DNA of 64,000 bases from Fretibacter sp964410285 (GTDB lineage Bacteria > Pseudomonadota > Alphaproteobacteria > Caulobacterales > Maricaulaceae): positions 62,001 to 126,000 of the forward strand of contig CAYPFR010000005.1 of the NCBI GenBank assembly GCA_964410285.1. Direction: 5' to 3'. Made by a program: the position numbers and the translations under genes. This document shows positions 44,674-54,199 of this stretch, piece after piece. The notes beneath the pieces are model-generated. The model was given only the letters and a program-made list of their open reading frames with translations. It did not search any database and was not told the origin of the DNA. The first letter of the stretch is position 1, and each line of letters begins with the position of its first letter.

Positions 44674-45822
44674 TTAGCTTTTAGTAAAAACAACGTTCCT
44701 ACTTATGAGGCGAGAAAGTTCCTGCGAACTAATCCCGGCTTCGAGCAAGATATTTTCTGTATCGGCGCCTGAATCTGAGATTTTAAAATCAGGTTCTTTA
44801 TGTCTAGACCCAAAGATGGGGATGGTTCTGGGGTGTGTCAGGCCTCCAAGGTTTTTAAGGCCGCCGCGTGCGATATTCTGGGGATGCGAGGCGGCTTCCT
44901 CGTAATCCAACACGGGCGTTACGCAGGCATCTAGTCCGTCGAATATTGAGGCCCATTCATCACGCGTCTTTGCGGCGAATGTGATTTCCAAAAGATTATG
45001 TTGAGCCGCACGTTTGGAGGGATCATGCTGATGACCGTAACTCTCTGGATCGATTTCTAATGTGTCGAGCATGAGTTTAAAGAATTGCGGTTCTAAACAT
45101 CCAACCGCCATAAACTTATCATCAGCCGTCCTATAACAGCGATAATAGGGCATGCCGCCGTCCAGCAAGTTGCTTTCTCTTTGGGTCGTCCATATAGATG
45201 AGGCAGAAAGCGTGTAGAACATGCCCATAAGTGAGGATGTTCCGTCGAGGATAGCGGCGTCAACAATGTCGCCTTTACCCGTCTTCTCGGCCTGTAAAAG
45301 CGCGGACAATACTCCCATAACTAAAACCATAGATCCGCCCCCATAATCGCCCACAAGGTTTAATGGGGGCATAGGGGGCTCGCCGTCTTTTCCCATGGCA
45401 TGCAGCGCCCCTGTGATAGAAATATAGTTGATATCATGCCCCGCCATTTTCGCCCACGGGCCGGTCTGACCCCAACCTGTCATGCGTGCGTAAATGAGTT
45501 TTGGGTTGACCTTATGACAATCTTCTGGCCCCACGCCGAGGCGGTCCGTTACGCCTGGGCGATTACCTTCGATAAGGATATCTGCGGTTTCAACAAGTTT
45601 AAGGACGACGTCCGAAGCCCCTTCAGCACGAAGATTAAGAACCACCGAGCGTTTGCCGCGTTTGTCTATAGACTTAGGGGATAGGCTGGCGATAGTGTTG
45701 GTTTGAGGGCGCTCCACACAGATAACCTCTGCACCAAGATCGCTGAGCAATTGAGCCGCATATGGACCCGGACCGATACCGGCCAGTTCGATAACTTTAT
45801 ACCCCGTAAGTGGACCTGACAT
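44674..45822 (-). CDS. CaiB/BaiF-family protein, alpha-methylacyl-CoA racemase-like
   Basis: CoA-dependent racemase of the family III CoA-transferase fold, 382 residues. The AMACR catalytic pair is present: His129 in GHDINY and Asp159 in GDYGGGSM, with an acidic GCLEPQFF near 245. GPGPYAAQLLSDLGAEVICVE near 17-37 starts the Rossmann part. Racemising 2-methylacyl-CoA before beta-oxidation would fit the other acyl-CoA genes here. It converges on glyA with an 8-bp gap. Transferase rather than racemase activity remains possible. Confidence 0.87.
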   Translation of the reverse strand: MSGPLTGYKVIELAGIGPGPYAAQLLSDLGAEVICVERPQTNTIASLSPKSIDKRGKRSVVLNLRAEGASDVVLKLVETADILIEGNRPGVTDRLGVGPEDCHKVNPKLIYARMTGWGQTGPWAKMAGHDINYISITGALHAMGKDGEPPMPPLNLVGDYGGGSMVLVMGVLSALLQAEKTGKGDIVDAAILDGTSSLMGMFYTLSASSIWTTQRESNLLDGGMPYYRCYRTADDKFMAVGCLEPQFFKLMLDTLEIDPESYGHQHDPSKRAAQHNLLEITFAAKTRDEWASIFDGLDACVTPVLDYEEAASHPQNIARGGLKNLGGLTHPRTIPIFGSRHKEPDFKISDSGADTENILLEAGISSQELSRLISRNVVFTKS

Positions 45823-45940
45823 AAATTATCCTTGTGCTAAAATGGGCTGCGGTAATTTTGAGAAAGATATCCCGGCCAATAGCAAGCGTTCGAGTGCTTT
45901 TCTACACCAGCAAACATAATCATAGATTAATTGATATAGA

Positions 45941-46016
45941 TGGTGCCCGAACCTGGATTTGAACCAGGGACACACGGATTTTCAATCCGTTGCTCTACCA
46001 ACTGAGCTATTCGGGC
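45941..46016 (-). tRNA. tRNA-Phe (anticodon GAA)
   Basis: Reverse strand cloverleaf: acceptor GCCCGAA/TTCGGGC, D arm GCTC...GAGC, anticodon arm ACGGA-TTGAAAA-TCCGT with anticodon GAA, T arm CCTGG-TTCAAAT-CCAGG. CCA is encoded. It stands alone between the CaiB gene and feoA. Confidence 0.97.
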
Positions 46017-46204
46017 GGCTGAGGTGGAAATATTATGTGAATATCACCGTTCAGTGCGGCGCGTTATAGGACAGGGTTAACCTGCTGTCTATGACAAGTT
46101 TACGCAAAAATCGGATAAATTTCTGGCATAATAAGGCACTTATTTCAGGGGCGCACCACGCGGGTTTTATTTGCACTTGCGATTAATTCGCAGTAAGGGG
46201 GCCT

Positions 46205-46465
46205 ATGACCCATCCTTCCACTTCACCCGTTACATTACGAAATCTTGCCAGAAATGAACGCGCGATTGTGAGTGGTTTCAACGAGGCGGAAACTATGCTT
46301 GTGACCCGTCTTCGCGAGATTGGCTTTGCTGAGGGTGATCCTGTGCAGGCGCTTCATTTTGGACTGTTTCAGCGTAATCCCATGACGGTGCGGCTAAACG
46401 GTGCTTTGATTGCGCTGCGAAGCGGCGAAGCCCGCTGCGTATATATTACGCGGGAGGAGCGCTAG
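46205..46465 (+). CDS. feoA: Ferrous iron transport protein A
   Basis: SH3-like cytosolic partner of FeoB, 86 residues. RLREIGFAEGDPVQALHFG near 35-53 and the ending LIALRSGEARCVYI are the FeoA pattern. AAGGGGG precedes the ATG. Its stop overlaps the feoB GTG by one base. The 188 bp upstream, shared with tRNA-Phe on the other strand, should hold the iron-controlled promoter; I could not identify a Fur or RirA box by eye. Confidence 0.92.
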   Translation: MTHPSTSPVTLRNLARNERAIVSGFNEAETMLVTRLREIGFAEGDPVQALHFGLFQRNPMTVRLNGALIALRSGEARCVYITREER

Positions 46466-48354
46466 TGCCCGCGGGCGACCACAGCGGCACGGCAACCCTT
46501 AATGTAGCCGCCGCCCGAGACAGGCAACCAGTCCGCTTGGCATTATTGGGCGCGCCTAATTGCGGCAAAACTTCACTCTTTAATGCCCTCACTGGCGGGC
46601 GGGCCAAGGTGGCCAATTATCCAGGCGTTACTGTTGAGTATAGAAAGGGCGGGGTTGAGACTGGGGACGGGCAAAGCGCCGAACTCCTTGATTTGCCGGG
46701 CGTGTATGGGGATTGCGGACACAGCATGGATGAGCGGGTCACCATTGACGCAATTCGCGGCAAAATTGACGGAGAGCGCGTGCCAGACGGCATTATTTTT
46801 GTCCTCGACGCAAGTAATATCACCACCCATTTGCACAATGTTCTGCAAGCCAAAAATTACGGCCTGCCCATGGTGCTGGTTTTGAACATGATGGATATGG
46901 CGGCCCGAGACGGTTTGGAGATAGATATAGCGGCGTTGCAAGATCAGCTTGGCATTCCTGTGGTGTCCTGCGTAGCGGTGCGTAGTGCGGGCCGGGCTCT
47001 TTTGATGGATTATCTACAGCATTGGCTCAAACCGCTTTCGCGCGGGGAGGGCGTGCAGCCAGCGCCGCACGATCTGCCTCTTAAAGACTTGCAAGCGCAG
47101 GCACGCGCGATCACACGGCAGACCGTCACGCGCAGCTTCTCGGCTGCAACAACCACCGAGAAAATCGACCGCATCACCCTGCATCCCATAATTGGTCCAT
47201 TTATTCTGGCCGCACTTTTGTTTGTGATGTTTCAAGCGGTCTTCGCTTGGGCGGGGCCGATAATGGATGCTATTCTTGGTTTGATAGAGTGGCTCAAAGG
47301 CCTTGTGGAGGCGGCGCTCCCGGATAGCTGGCTTAGGAGCTTGATCGCCGATGGGATAATTGAAGGCGTGGGCGCGGTGATTGTCTTTTTGCCCCAAATA
47401 TTGATCCTGTTTGCGTTTATTCTTGCGCTAGAGGCGTCCGGCTATATGGCCCGAGCGGCGTTCCTAATTGATACGCTCATGGCCAAGGTGGGTTTGAACG
47501 GACGGGCCTTTATCCCGCTCCTTTCGAGTTTTGCTTGCGCCATTCCGGGAATTATGGCGGCGCGGACGATTGAGAGCGAGCGGGACCGATTGACAACAAT
47601 CCTGATAGCCCCCCTAATGACCTGTTCGGCGCGATGGCCGGTTTATCTTTTGGTGATTGCCGCTTTCATTCCGAATTCAAAAGTTGGACCTTTTGGTCTG
47701 CAAGGTCTGGTCGGCTTTGGCCTCGTGATCGTGGGCGTGGTCTTCGCATTGCTTGCAGCTTTTGTGCTGAAGCGGACGTTGACGAAGGGGGCAAAACCGT
47801 CTTTGCTCCTTGAGCTTCCCAGCTATAAAATGCCCGTATTAAAGGACTATTTCTTAGGCCTTTGGGAACGCGCCAAGATTTTTATTCACCGCGCTGGCCG
47901 TATTATCTTGCCCGCCTCTATTATCATTTGGTTTCTCTCCAGTTACCCAAATCAAGAAGAAGGTATTCGCGGGACCTATGCAGGTATGATGGGCCGGGTG
48001 CTGGAGCCGATTTTCGCGCCGATTGGATTTACTCTAGAGATGGTTATCTCGCTTATTCCTGCGATGGCTGCGCGGGAGGTTGCGGTTAGCTCCCTTGCCA
48101 CGATTTATGCTCTGGACGGCGCGCAGGCCGAGGACAAACTGGGCGGGCTGATCGCGGCGAGTTGGTCACTTCCAACGGCGCTTGCCTTTTTGGCCTGGTT
48201 TGTTTTTGCCCCGCAATGCCTCTCGACGCTGGCGGTGATGCGCAAAGAGACCAATGGCTGGAAATGGCCTCTCTTCGCATTTGCGTATTTAATGGTTCTG
48301 GCTTATCTCGCTGCCGGGCTGACCTACCATATTGCCAAAGGATTTGGCCTGTAA
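46465..48354 (+). CDS. feoB: Ferrous iron transporter B
   Basis: Inner membrane Fe(II) transporter with an N-terminal GTPase, 629 residues, starting at GTG inside the feoA stop (TAGTG). G1 reads GAPNCGKTS near 30-38 (Ala for the usual Asn), G2/G3 VANYPGVTVE and DLPGVYG near 74-80, G4 LNMMD. Two Gate domains follow, with the Cys-containing LSSFACAIPGIMAART near 353-368 and APLMTCSARWPVY near 381-393. It is shorter than the E. coli protein, mostly in the linker and C-terminus, and no feoC follows. Confidence 0.94.
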   Translation: MPAGDHSGTATLNVAAARDRQPVRLALLGAPNCGKTSLFNALTGGRAKVANYPGVTVEYRKGGVETGDGQSAELLDLPGVYGDCGHSMDERVTIDAIRGKIDGERVPDGIIFVLDASNITTHLHNVLQAKNYGLPMVLVLNMMDMAARDGLEIDIAALQDQLGIPVVSCVAVRSAGRALLMDYLQHWLKPLSRGEGVQPAPHDLPLKDLQAQARAITRQTVTRSFSAATTTEKIDRITLHPIIGPFILAALLFVMFQAVFAWAGPIMDAILGLIEWLKGLVEAALPDSWLRSLIADGIIEGVGAVIVFLPQILILFAFILALEASGYMARAAFLIDTLMAKVGLNGRAFIPLLSSFACAIPGIMAARTIESERDRLTTILIAPLMTCSARWPVYLLVIAAFIPNSKVGPFGLQGLVGFGLVIVGVVFALLAAFVLKRTLTKGAKPSLLLELPSYKMPVLKDYFLGLWERAKIFIHRAGRIILPASIIIWFLSSYPNQEEGIRGTYAGMMGRVLEPIFAPIGFTLEMVISLIPAMAAREVAVSSLATIYALDGAQAEDKLGGLIAASWSLPTALAFLAWFVFAPQCLSTLAVMRKETNGWKWPLFAFAYLMVLAYLAAGLTYHIAKGFGL

Positions 48355-48529
48355 ATATTCTGTTTGCGTGGGTCGCGGAACACTAATGCTGGCTTCATCC
48401 ACATTAAACCCGCCCATCGAGGCTAGTTTTCAGTGCTTTATCGTGTAGCCTTCCCCCGAGTCGCCGCCGGAAGCGTTAGAAAACTCGCGGCATGCGGCGC
48501 GGTGAATGGTGTAATCAAAAGGGCTTGAA

Positions 48530-50524
48530 ATGGCTGAGCTTTCTAAATCTGAAATTGAACATAAAGCAATGTCGGGCGCAATCGCGGCCTTGTCTATGGA
48601 TGCTGTGCAAAAGGCAAACTCGGGTCACCCCGGTATGCCTATGGGGATGGCGGATGCGGCGACAGTTCTTTTTTCAAAGTTTTTAAAATTCGATCCCCGA
48701 GATCCTGATTGGGCGGACAGAGATCGGTTTATCCTCTCGGCAGGCCATGGCTCTATGCTGCTATATTCGCTGCTCCATTTGACGGGTTATAAGGCGGTAT
48801 CGCTTGAACAGCTTAAAAATTTCCGCCAGCTCGGGTCAAATACGGCAGGACATCCTGAATATGGACATACGCCGGGCGCGGAGACGACAACAGGCCCGCT
48901 CGGACAAGGACTTGCAAACGGGGTAGGGTTTGCACTTGCCGAGCGGCATATGAATGCCCGTTACGGCGACGATATTGTAGATCATTATACCTATGTGATC
49001 GCGGGTGACGGATGCCTGATGGAAGGCATCTCCCAAGAAGCCATTGCGCTGGCTGGGCATCTAAACCTCAACAAGCTGATCGTGCTTTGGGATGATAATA
49101 ATATCTCGATTGATGGCTCCATTGAGCTCTCTGATAGCACAGATCAACATAAGCGGTTTCAGGCTTCGGGCTGGAAGACAATTGCGGTTGACGGCCACAA
49201 TCCTCGCAAGGTGGCAAATGCACTTCGTGCGGCGCAAAAGTCCGATAAGCCAACTATGATCGCGTGCAAAACGACGATCGGGAAGGGCGCCCCAACCAAG
49301 GCGGGAACTGCCAAGGCGCACGGCGCGCCGCTCGGCGATGATGAAATCGACGGCGTTCGTAAGGCTTTGGGCTGGAAACATGCACCCTTTGAAATCCCTG
49401 AAGAGGTTTATAAATTTTGGGCCCGTCCGGGGCGCAAAGGACGGCGCGAGAACAAGGCTTGGAAAGCTCGCCTACAAGTACATCCAAAAAAAGGGGATTT
49501 TGTCCGCGCGATGGCCGGAAAATTAAATGACGGTTGGAAGGCTGATTTTCAAACCTATAAAGACAGCGTCGCCAAGGAACAGCCGTCGATGGCCACGCGG
49601 GTTTCCTCAAATAAGGCGCTGCAAGTTCTTACCGCCTCACTCAGTGATATGATCTCGGGCTCGGCTGATTTGGAAGGATCTAACAAGACCCGCACAAGCT
49701 CTACCGTGCCTGACATTCAAGCGGGCGCTTATGGCGGGCGTTATGTCAATTACGGGATCCGTGAACACGCGATGGCCGCCGCTATGAACGGTATGGCGCT
49801 GCATGGCGGTATATTGCCTTATGCCGGGACATTTCTCGTCTTTGCGGATTATTGCCGGCCCGCCATTCGCCTATCTGCGCTCATGAAGACCCAAGTCATT
49901 TACGTTATGACGCATGATTCTATAGGCGTGGGCGAAGATGGGCCGACCCATCAACCCGTGGAACATGTGGCAAGCCTGCGCGCTATTCCAAATCTACATG
50001 TTTTCCGGCCCGCAGACACGTTAGAGACAGCGGAGTGTTGGGAGTTATCCGCAGAACGGCAGACAGGGCCCTCGCTGCTGGCATTGACACGCCAAGGCTT
50101 GCCGGCAGTTCGTGATGACGCTTCTCGCAACATGTGCGCGCGCGGCGGGTATGTCCTTAGAGCAGGCAAAGGAGCGGATGACATTGTCTTTCTCGCTAGC
50201 GGTTCCGAGGTTCACATCGCCGTAGAAGCCCATGAAATTCTTGAGGCACAAGGTATTTCTGCCCGCGTAGTTTCTATGCCTTGTCTTGACCTGTTCCTAG
50301 AGCAAGACGAGAAATACATCCGCTCGGTCATCGGAAAAGATTTGCCCAAAATCGCGATAGAAGCCGGCGTTCGCCAAGGCTGGAGTCCGCTTCTTGACCG
50401 CGCAGATGGATTTATTGGTATGAGCGGCTTTGGAGAAAGTGCACCTGGCGCGGCCTTATTTAAGCACTTTGGGATAACCACGGAAGCCATTGTTTCTAAA
50501 GCAAAAAATATGCTGGGCAAGTAG
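48530..50524 (+). CDS. tkt: Transketolase
   Basis: TPP enzyme of the pentose phosphate/Calvin interconversions, 664 residues. NSGHPGMPMG near 30-39, AGHGSMLLYSL near 70, GPLGQGLANGVG near 122-133 and AGDGCLMEGISQEA near 163-176 (TPP/Mg site) lie in the first domain; GIREHAMAAAMNGMALHGG near 409-427 and DSIGVGEDGPTHQPVEHVASLR near 464-485 in the second. All domains are complete. The following gene starts on the base after its stop. Confidence 0.96.
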   Translation: MAELSKSEIEHKAMSGAIAALSMDAVQKANSGHPGMPMGMADAATVLFSKFLKFDPRDPDWADRDRFILSAGHGSMLLYSLLHLTGYKAVSLEQLKNFRQLGSNTAGHPEYGHTPGAETTTGPLGQGLANGVGFALAERHMNARYGDDIVDHYTYVIAGDGCLMEGISQEAIALAGHLNLNKLIVLWDDNNISIDGSIELSDSTDQHKRFQASGWKTIAVDGHNPRKVANALRAAQKSDKPTMIACKTTIGKGAPTKAGTAKAHGAPLGDDEIDGVRKALGWKHAPFEIPEEVYKFWARPGRKGRRENKAWKARLQVHPKKGDFVRAMAGKLNDGWKADFQTYKDSVAKEQPSMATRVSSNKALQVLTASLSDMISGSADLEGSNKTRTSSTVPDIQAGAYGGRYVNYGIREHAMAAAMNGMALHGGILPYAGTFLVFADYCRPAIRLSALMKTQVIYVMTHDSIGVGEDGPTHQPVEHVASLRAIPNLHVFRPADTLETAECWELSAERQTGPSLLALTRQGLPAVRDDASRNMCARGGYVLRAGKGADDIVFLASGSEVHIAVEAHEILEAQGISARVVSMPCLDLFLEQDEKYIRSVIGKDLPKIAIEAGVRQGWSPLLDRADGFIGMSGFGESAPGAALFKHFGITTEAIVSKAKNMLGK

Positions 50525-50965
50525 GTGAAAGAGCTTCCGGGAGATGTGTTTGTTGGCGGACAAATTGATATTATGACGCTCACGGCCTTGGCCGAGCAAG
50601 GGGTGATGAGTTTCATCAACAATCGTCCTGATAATGAGGGCCATTTACAGCCCAGCAGCCAAAGTCTCGAGGCGGCGGCAAAAGAATTGGGGGTAGATTA
50701 TGTGCATATTCCCATGGCCGGCGGTATTACCGAGCATATGATTGCCTCCAGTATTGAAGCTTATGGGAAAATGCCGCGTCCTATATTTGCCTTCTGCGCG
50801 AGCGGAATGCGCTCCGCCGCCTTATGGGGCTTTGCCAATGTTGAGGCACTTGGTGTTGAAAAGACGATGCAGGCCGTTTCCGCTGCTGGATATAACCTCG
50901 AACAGCTTCGCATGCCCCTTACGGAATTCCGCGAGCAGCTTGGCTCCGGCTTAGATAAGGCTTAG
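50525..50965 (+). CDS. TIGR01244/DUF442-type protein tyrosine phosphatase-like
   Basis: Small protein of 146 residues of the family found fused to beta-lactamase-like hydrolases (BLH), with a dual-specificity-phosphatase-like fold. The active loop is FCASGMRSA near 89-97 (C-x-x-G-x-R); GVMSFINNRPDNEG near 26-39 and HIPMAGGITE near 61-70 are family segments. Start is GTG 50525, directly abutting the tkt stop, so it must be translated by coupling. A role in sulfur or persulfide metabolism is proposed for the family; here only the loop is certain. Confidence 0.82.
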   Translation: MKELPGDVFVGGQIDIMTLTALAEQGVMSFINNRPDNEGHLQPSSQSLEAAAKELGVDYVHIPMAGGITEHMIASSIEAYGKMPRPIFAFCASGMRSAALWGFANVEALGVEKTMQAVSAAGYNLEQLRMPLTEFREQLGSGLDKA

Positions 50966-51089
50966 TCAATGGACAATTAGTCATTCTAGAGGCAGTGATG
51001 GCGTAGATAAATGGTAGCGATAATCAGCGAGACGCGCAAATTCGTCGCCTGTTCTTGAATTAATAACCATATGCTGACACTTTGAATTT

Positions 51090-52874
51090 ATGGCCGAGTC
51101 GGAACCGACAACATTGCAGGCGCAGTCAAATTCGCCCCGTTCAAGACTATCGCGGCAGTACGGATGGCTCTCAGGCTATTCAGGCGGCGTGTTTACTGAT
51201 GATTTAGTCGCAGCCATTATCGTAACCATCCTGCTTGTGCCGCAATCTCTCGCCTATGCTTTGCTGGCGGGTCTTCCGCCCCAAGCTGGTATTTACGCGA
51301 GTATTTTTCCCCTCGCGGTCTATGCGATTTTAGGGTCCTCTCGGCAACTCTCGGTGGGACCGACGGCTGTGGTGTCTCTAATGACGGCTGCGGCAATTTC
51401 GGCGATACCGGAGGGACAGCGGCTTCTGAGTGCTGCAGCGCTTGCGTTGATGACCGGCGGATTTATGCTGGCATTTGGGCTGTTGAGGTCCGGCTTCATC
51501 ATGAACTTTGTCTCCCGTCCCGTCGTTTCAGCCTATATCACCGGCGCTGGATTATTAATTATAATCAGTCAGTTACGCCATATTTTTGGTGTAGAAGCGG
51601 GCGGGCAAACGGCGCTGGCGCTCCTGAGATCCTTATTGGCCGGTTTGTACGATGTCAAAAATGTGGCTCTCTTGATCGGAGGTGTTTCCATCGCCGCGCT
51701 GTGGGGCGTTAAGAAGAACCTCAGCTACGTGCTCTACCGCCTTGGAATGAGGCCCGCGACAGCGCGGATTGCGGCTCGAGTCGCGCCGATTTTTGTGGTG
51801 ATTATTTCCATAGCGCTTAGCGCTGGACTGGATTTATCGGGGAGATATGGCCTTAGAGTTGTCGGCGATATTCCAGCGGGACTTCCGAGCTTTATGGTTC
51901 CGCAAATGCCGTTGCCAGCTTTTCAGGCATTGATTGTGCCCGCCCTTGTGATTGCGATTGTAGCCTATGTTGACAGCATGACGATTGCCCAAACCCTCGC
52001 GGCGCGATCTCGGACCCGAATTGACGCGGACAAGGAGCTTCTGGGACTTGGGATTTCCAACTTTTTTGCGGGTATGACGGGGGGATACCCCGTAAATGGT
52101 AGTCTCTCGCGTTCGGCGGTAAATTTTTCCGCGGGTGCTCAAACACCCATCGCCAGCGTTCTGGCCGCCGTTTTTATGGCTTTGACGGCGCTTCTGCTCA
52201 CGCCTTTTCTCACAGCCCTGCCGCTCGCGACATTGGCCGCTCTCATCATTGTGGCCTGCTTTTCTATGATGGAGTTTAAAAATTTATGGCGCACATGGGT
52301 CTATAGCCGTGCGGACGGATTAACGGCCCTTGCGACATTTCTCTCTGTCTTGCTGCTAGGCGTACAATGGGGCGTGTTGGTCGGGGTTATTCTCGCGATG
52401 GCGCTTCATATCAGAGCAACCCTAAAGCCGCATATGGCGCAGGTCGGAAGATTTCCCGGCACGCAGCATTACCGCGATGCTGAAAGATTTAATGTCGAAA
52501 CCAATCCTGAAGTGCTCACCCTCAGGATTGACGAAAGCCTGTATTACGCCAATGCTCGCTATCTTGAGGATAAGGTTGTTAGGCTCTTGAATGAGAACCC
52601 GGAAATGACAGATTTGATCCTTATGTGTCCGGCGGTAAACAAAATTGACGCGAGCGCTCTGGCGAGTCTCCACGAGATCAATAAAAGACTCGGGAGCGCA
52701 AATGTTAGGCTTCATATCTCAGAGCTTCATAGCCACGTGCGCGAGCGGTTGCATCGCTCAAGCTTCATAGACCAGCTCTCGGGGCAAATTTTCCTCTCCC
52801 AGCACGAAGCCATGGAGGCCTTGCGCCCTGATCCTGATTGGTCGCAATATTCGGATCATATTGATATTCACTGA
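51090..52874 (+). CDS. SulP-family anion permease with STAS domain
   Basis: Inner membrane transporter of 594 residues. GGVFTDDLVAAIIVTILLVPQSLAYALLAGLPPQAGIYAS-type opening (VPQSLAYA, GLPPQAG) and FAGMTGGYPVNGSLSRSAVN near 327-346 are the SulP core. The C-terminal STAS domain occupies about 465-580, with VNKIDASALASLHEIN near 515-530. Sulfate is the usual guess; bicarbonate or dicarboxylate are alternatives. The ribosome site is weak. Confidence 0.9.
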   Translation: MAESEPTTLQAQSNSPRSRLSRQYGWLSGYSGGVFTDDLVAAIIVTILLVPQSLAYALLAGLPPQAGIYASIFPLAVYAILGSSRQLSVGPTAVVSLMTAAAISAIPEGQRLLSAAALALMTGGFMLAFGLLRSGFIMNFVSRPVVSAYITGAGLLIIISQLRHIFGVEAGGQTALALLRSLLAGLYDVKNVALLIGGVSIAALWGVKKNLSYVLYRLGMRPATARIAARVAPIFVVIISIALSAGLDLSGRYGLRVVGDIPAGLPSFMVPQMPLPAFQALIVPALVIAIVAYVDSMTIAQTLAARSRTRIDADKELLGLGISNFFAGMTGGYPVNGSLSRSAVNFSAGAQTPIASVLAAVFMALTALLLTPFLTALPLATLAALIIVACFSMMEFKNLWRTWVYSRADGLTALATFLSVLLLGVQWGVLVGVILAMALHIRATLKPHMAQVGRFPGTQHYRDAERFNVETNPEVLTLRIDESLYYANARYLEDKVVRLLNENPEMTDLILMCPAVNKIDASALASLHEINKRLGSANVRLHISELHSHVRERLHRSSFIDQLSGQIFLSQHEAMEALRPDPDWSQYSDHIDIH

Positions 52875-52999
52875 GGAACCGCGCCCGTTTCGGGAATAAA
52901 ATTCACTTCCCTAAATGGATTTCCCTTGCTAAGCGAAAAGGGAATAGCACAGCGGCGCGGCATTTTCCTTCTGCGACCTTGCACAAAGAGAGAAACATA

Positions 53000-54199
53000 A
53001 TGCCGGATCCTATTGAGTCCGCGGACGGAGGAGAGCCAGATCGGCCCGTCTCCCGAAACCGAAGCCGCCGGCGCTCCAGAAATGGACGTAAGCCAAAAAC
53101 ATACGGGGCCCTTGATTTGGGCACAAATAACTGCCGCCTTCTTATCGCAAAACATTCCGGCTCTGGTTTTCAGGTCGTTGACAGCTACTCCAAGGTCGTA
53201 AGGCTAGGGAGAGGGCTTTCGGAATCAGGAGAGCTATCTCAGGAAAGTATGGAGCTTGCCGTTGCCGCGATTGGTGTTTGTGCGCGGAAAATGAAAGCCA
53301 AAAACGTTAAACGCTGGCGCTGCGTGGCAACGCAGGCGTGCAGACAAGCCAGTAACGGCGAGGCGTTCCTCAAAGTGGTGAAGGCAGAAACAGGCATTAC
53401 GCTGGAGGTGATCTCCCCACGCGTCGAATCTCGTCTGGCTGTCATGGGCTGCCTTAACTTGATTGATATGAACAAGGACGTGGTTCTTGTGGTTGATATT
53501 GGGGGCGGTTCAACGGAATTGAGCTGGGTAGATGTTCGCCGCTTACGCGAGTCGGATGGCCCCATGCGCGTGCACCGTCCGCCTATCAGTGCTTGGGCCT
53601 CTCTACCGATCGGCGTGGTTACGCTATCGGAACAAATCCCCGAAGAAGAAGATCGTACGATTTGGTATCGCAAAATGAAGGACCGCGTACGAGAGTGCCT
53701 CCGCGATGCAGGCTGCGAGACGCGATTCATTAACGCCTTCAAGCAAGGGCAGGGGCATTTGATTGGGACGTCTGGGACGATTACGTCGCTGGCGGGGATC
53801 CATCTGAAGCTGCCTTACTATCAACGTGACAAAGTTGACGGGCTTTGGATGCCGACAGATGCGGTTGTTTCAATTGCCCGCGATATGGCCTCCCGCAGTA
53901 TTGATGACCGTGCCAAAGAGCCGTCTATTGGGGAAGATCGTGCCAAGCTTCTTGTGGCGGGCTGCGCAATTACGGATGTGCTATGCGAGCTTTGGCCTTC
54001 GGATCGTATCAGGGTGGCAGATCGCGGTCTACGTGAGGGCATGTTGATGGGGTTGATGCAGCAATCACAAAAGCTTTCATATCGGGAAGGAAACGGCGCT
54101 GATGGAAACAAAAACACGGCAGCGCCGCTAGCCGTTGATAAAGCCGCTATCGATACTCCTTCCGCTGATGCAGCCTCGGGAGACATTCATGCCCCGTAA
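53000..54199 (+). CDS. Ppx/GppA-family exopolyphosphatase
   Basis: Sugar-kinase-fold phosphatase acting on polyphosphate or pppGpp, 399 residues from ATG 53000 (GAGAGAAAC upstream; an in-frame TTG at 52979 is rejected). LGTNNCRLLIA near 40-50 and DIGGGSTELSW near 164-174 are the two phosphate loops; GTSGTITSLAGIHL near 254 also matches. An Arg-rich N-terminal stretch (NRSRRRSRNGRKPK) precedes the fold. There is no C-terminal HD domain, as is usual for the alphaproteobacterial form that precedes rlmE. Confidence 0.9.
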   Translation: MPDPIESADGGEPDRPVSRNRSRRRSRNGRKPKTYGALDLGTNNCRLLIAKHSGSGFQVVDSYSKVVRLGRGLSESGELSQESMELAVAAIGVCARKMKAKNVKRWRCVATQACRQASNGEAFLKVVKAETGITLEVISPRVESRLAVMGCLNLIDMNKDVVLVVDIGGGSTELSWVDVRRLRESDGPMRVHRPPISAWASLPIGVVTLSEQIPEEEDRTIWYRKMKDRVRECLRDAGCETRFINAFKQGQGHLIGTSGTITSLAGIHLKLPYYQRDKVDGLWMPTDAVVSIARDMASRSIDDRAKEPSIGEDRAKLLVAGCAITDVLCELWPSDRIRVADRGLREGMLMGLMQQSQKLSYREGNGADGNKNTAAPLAVDKAAIDTPSADAASGDIHAP

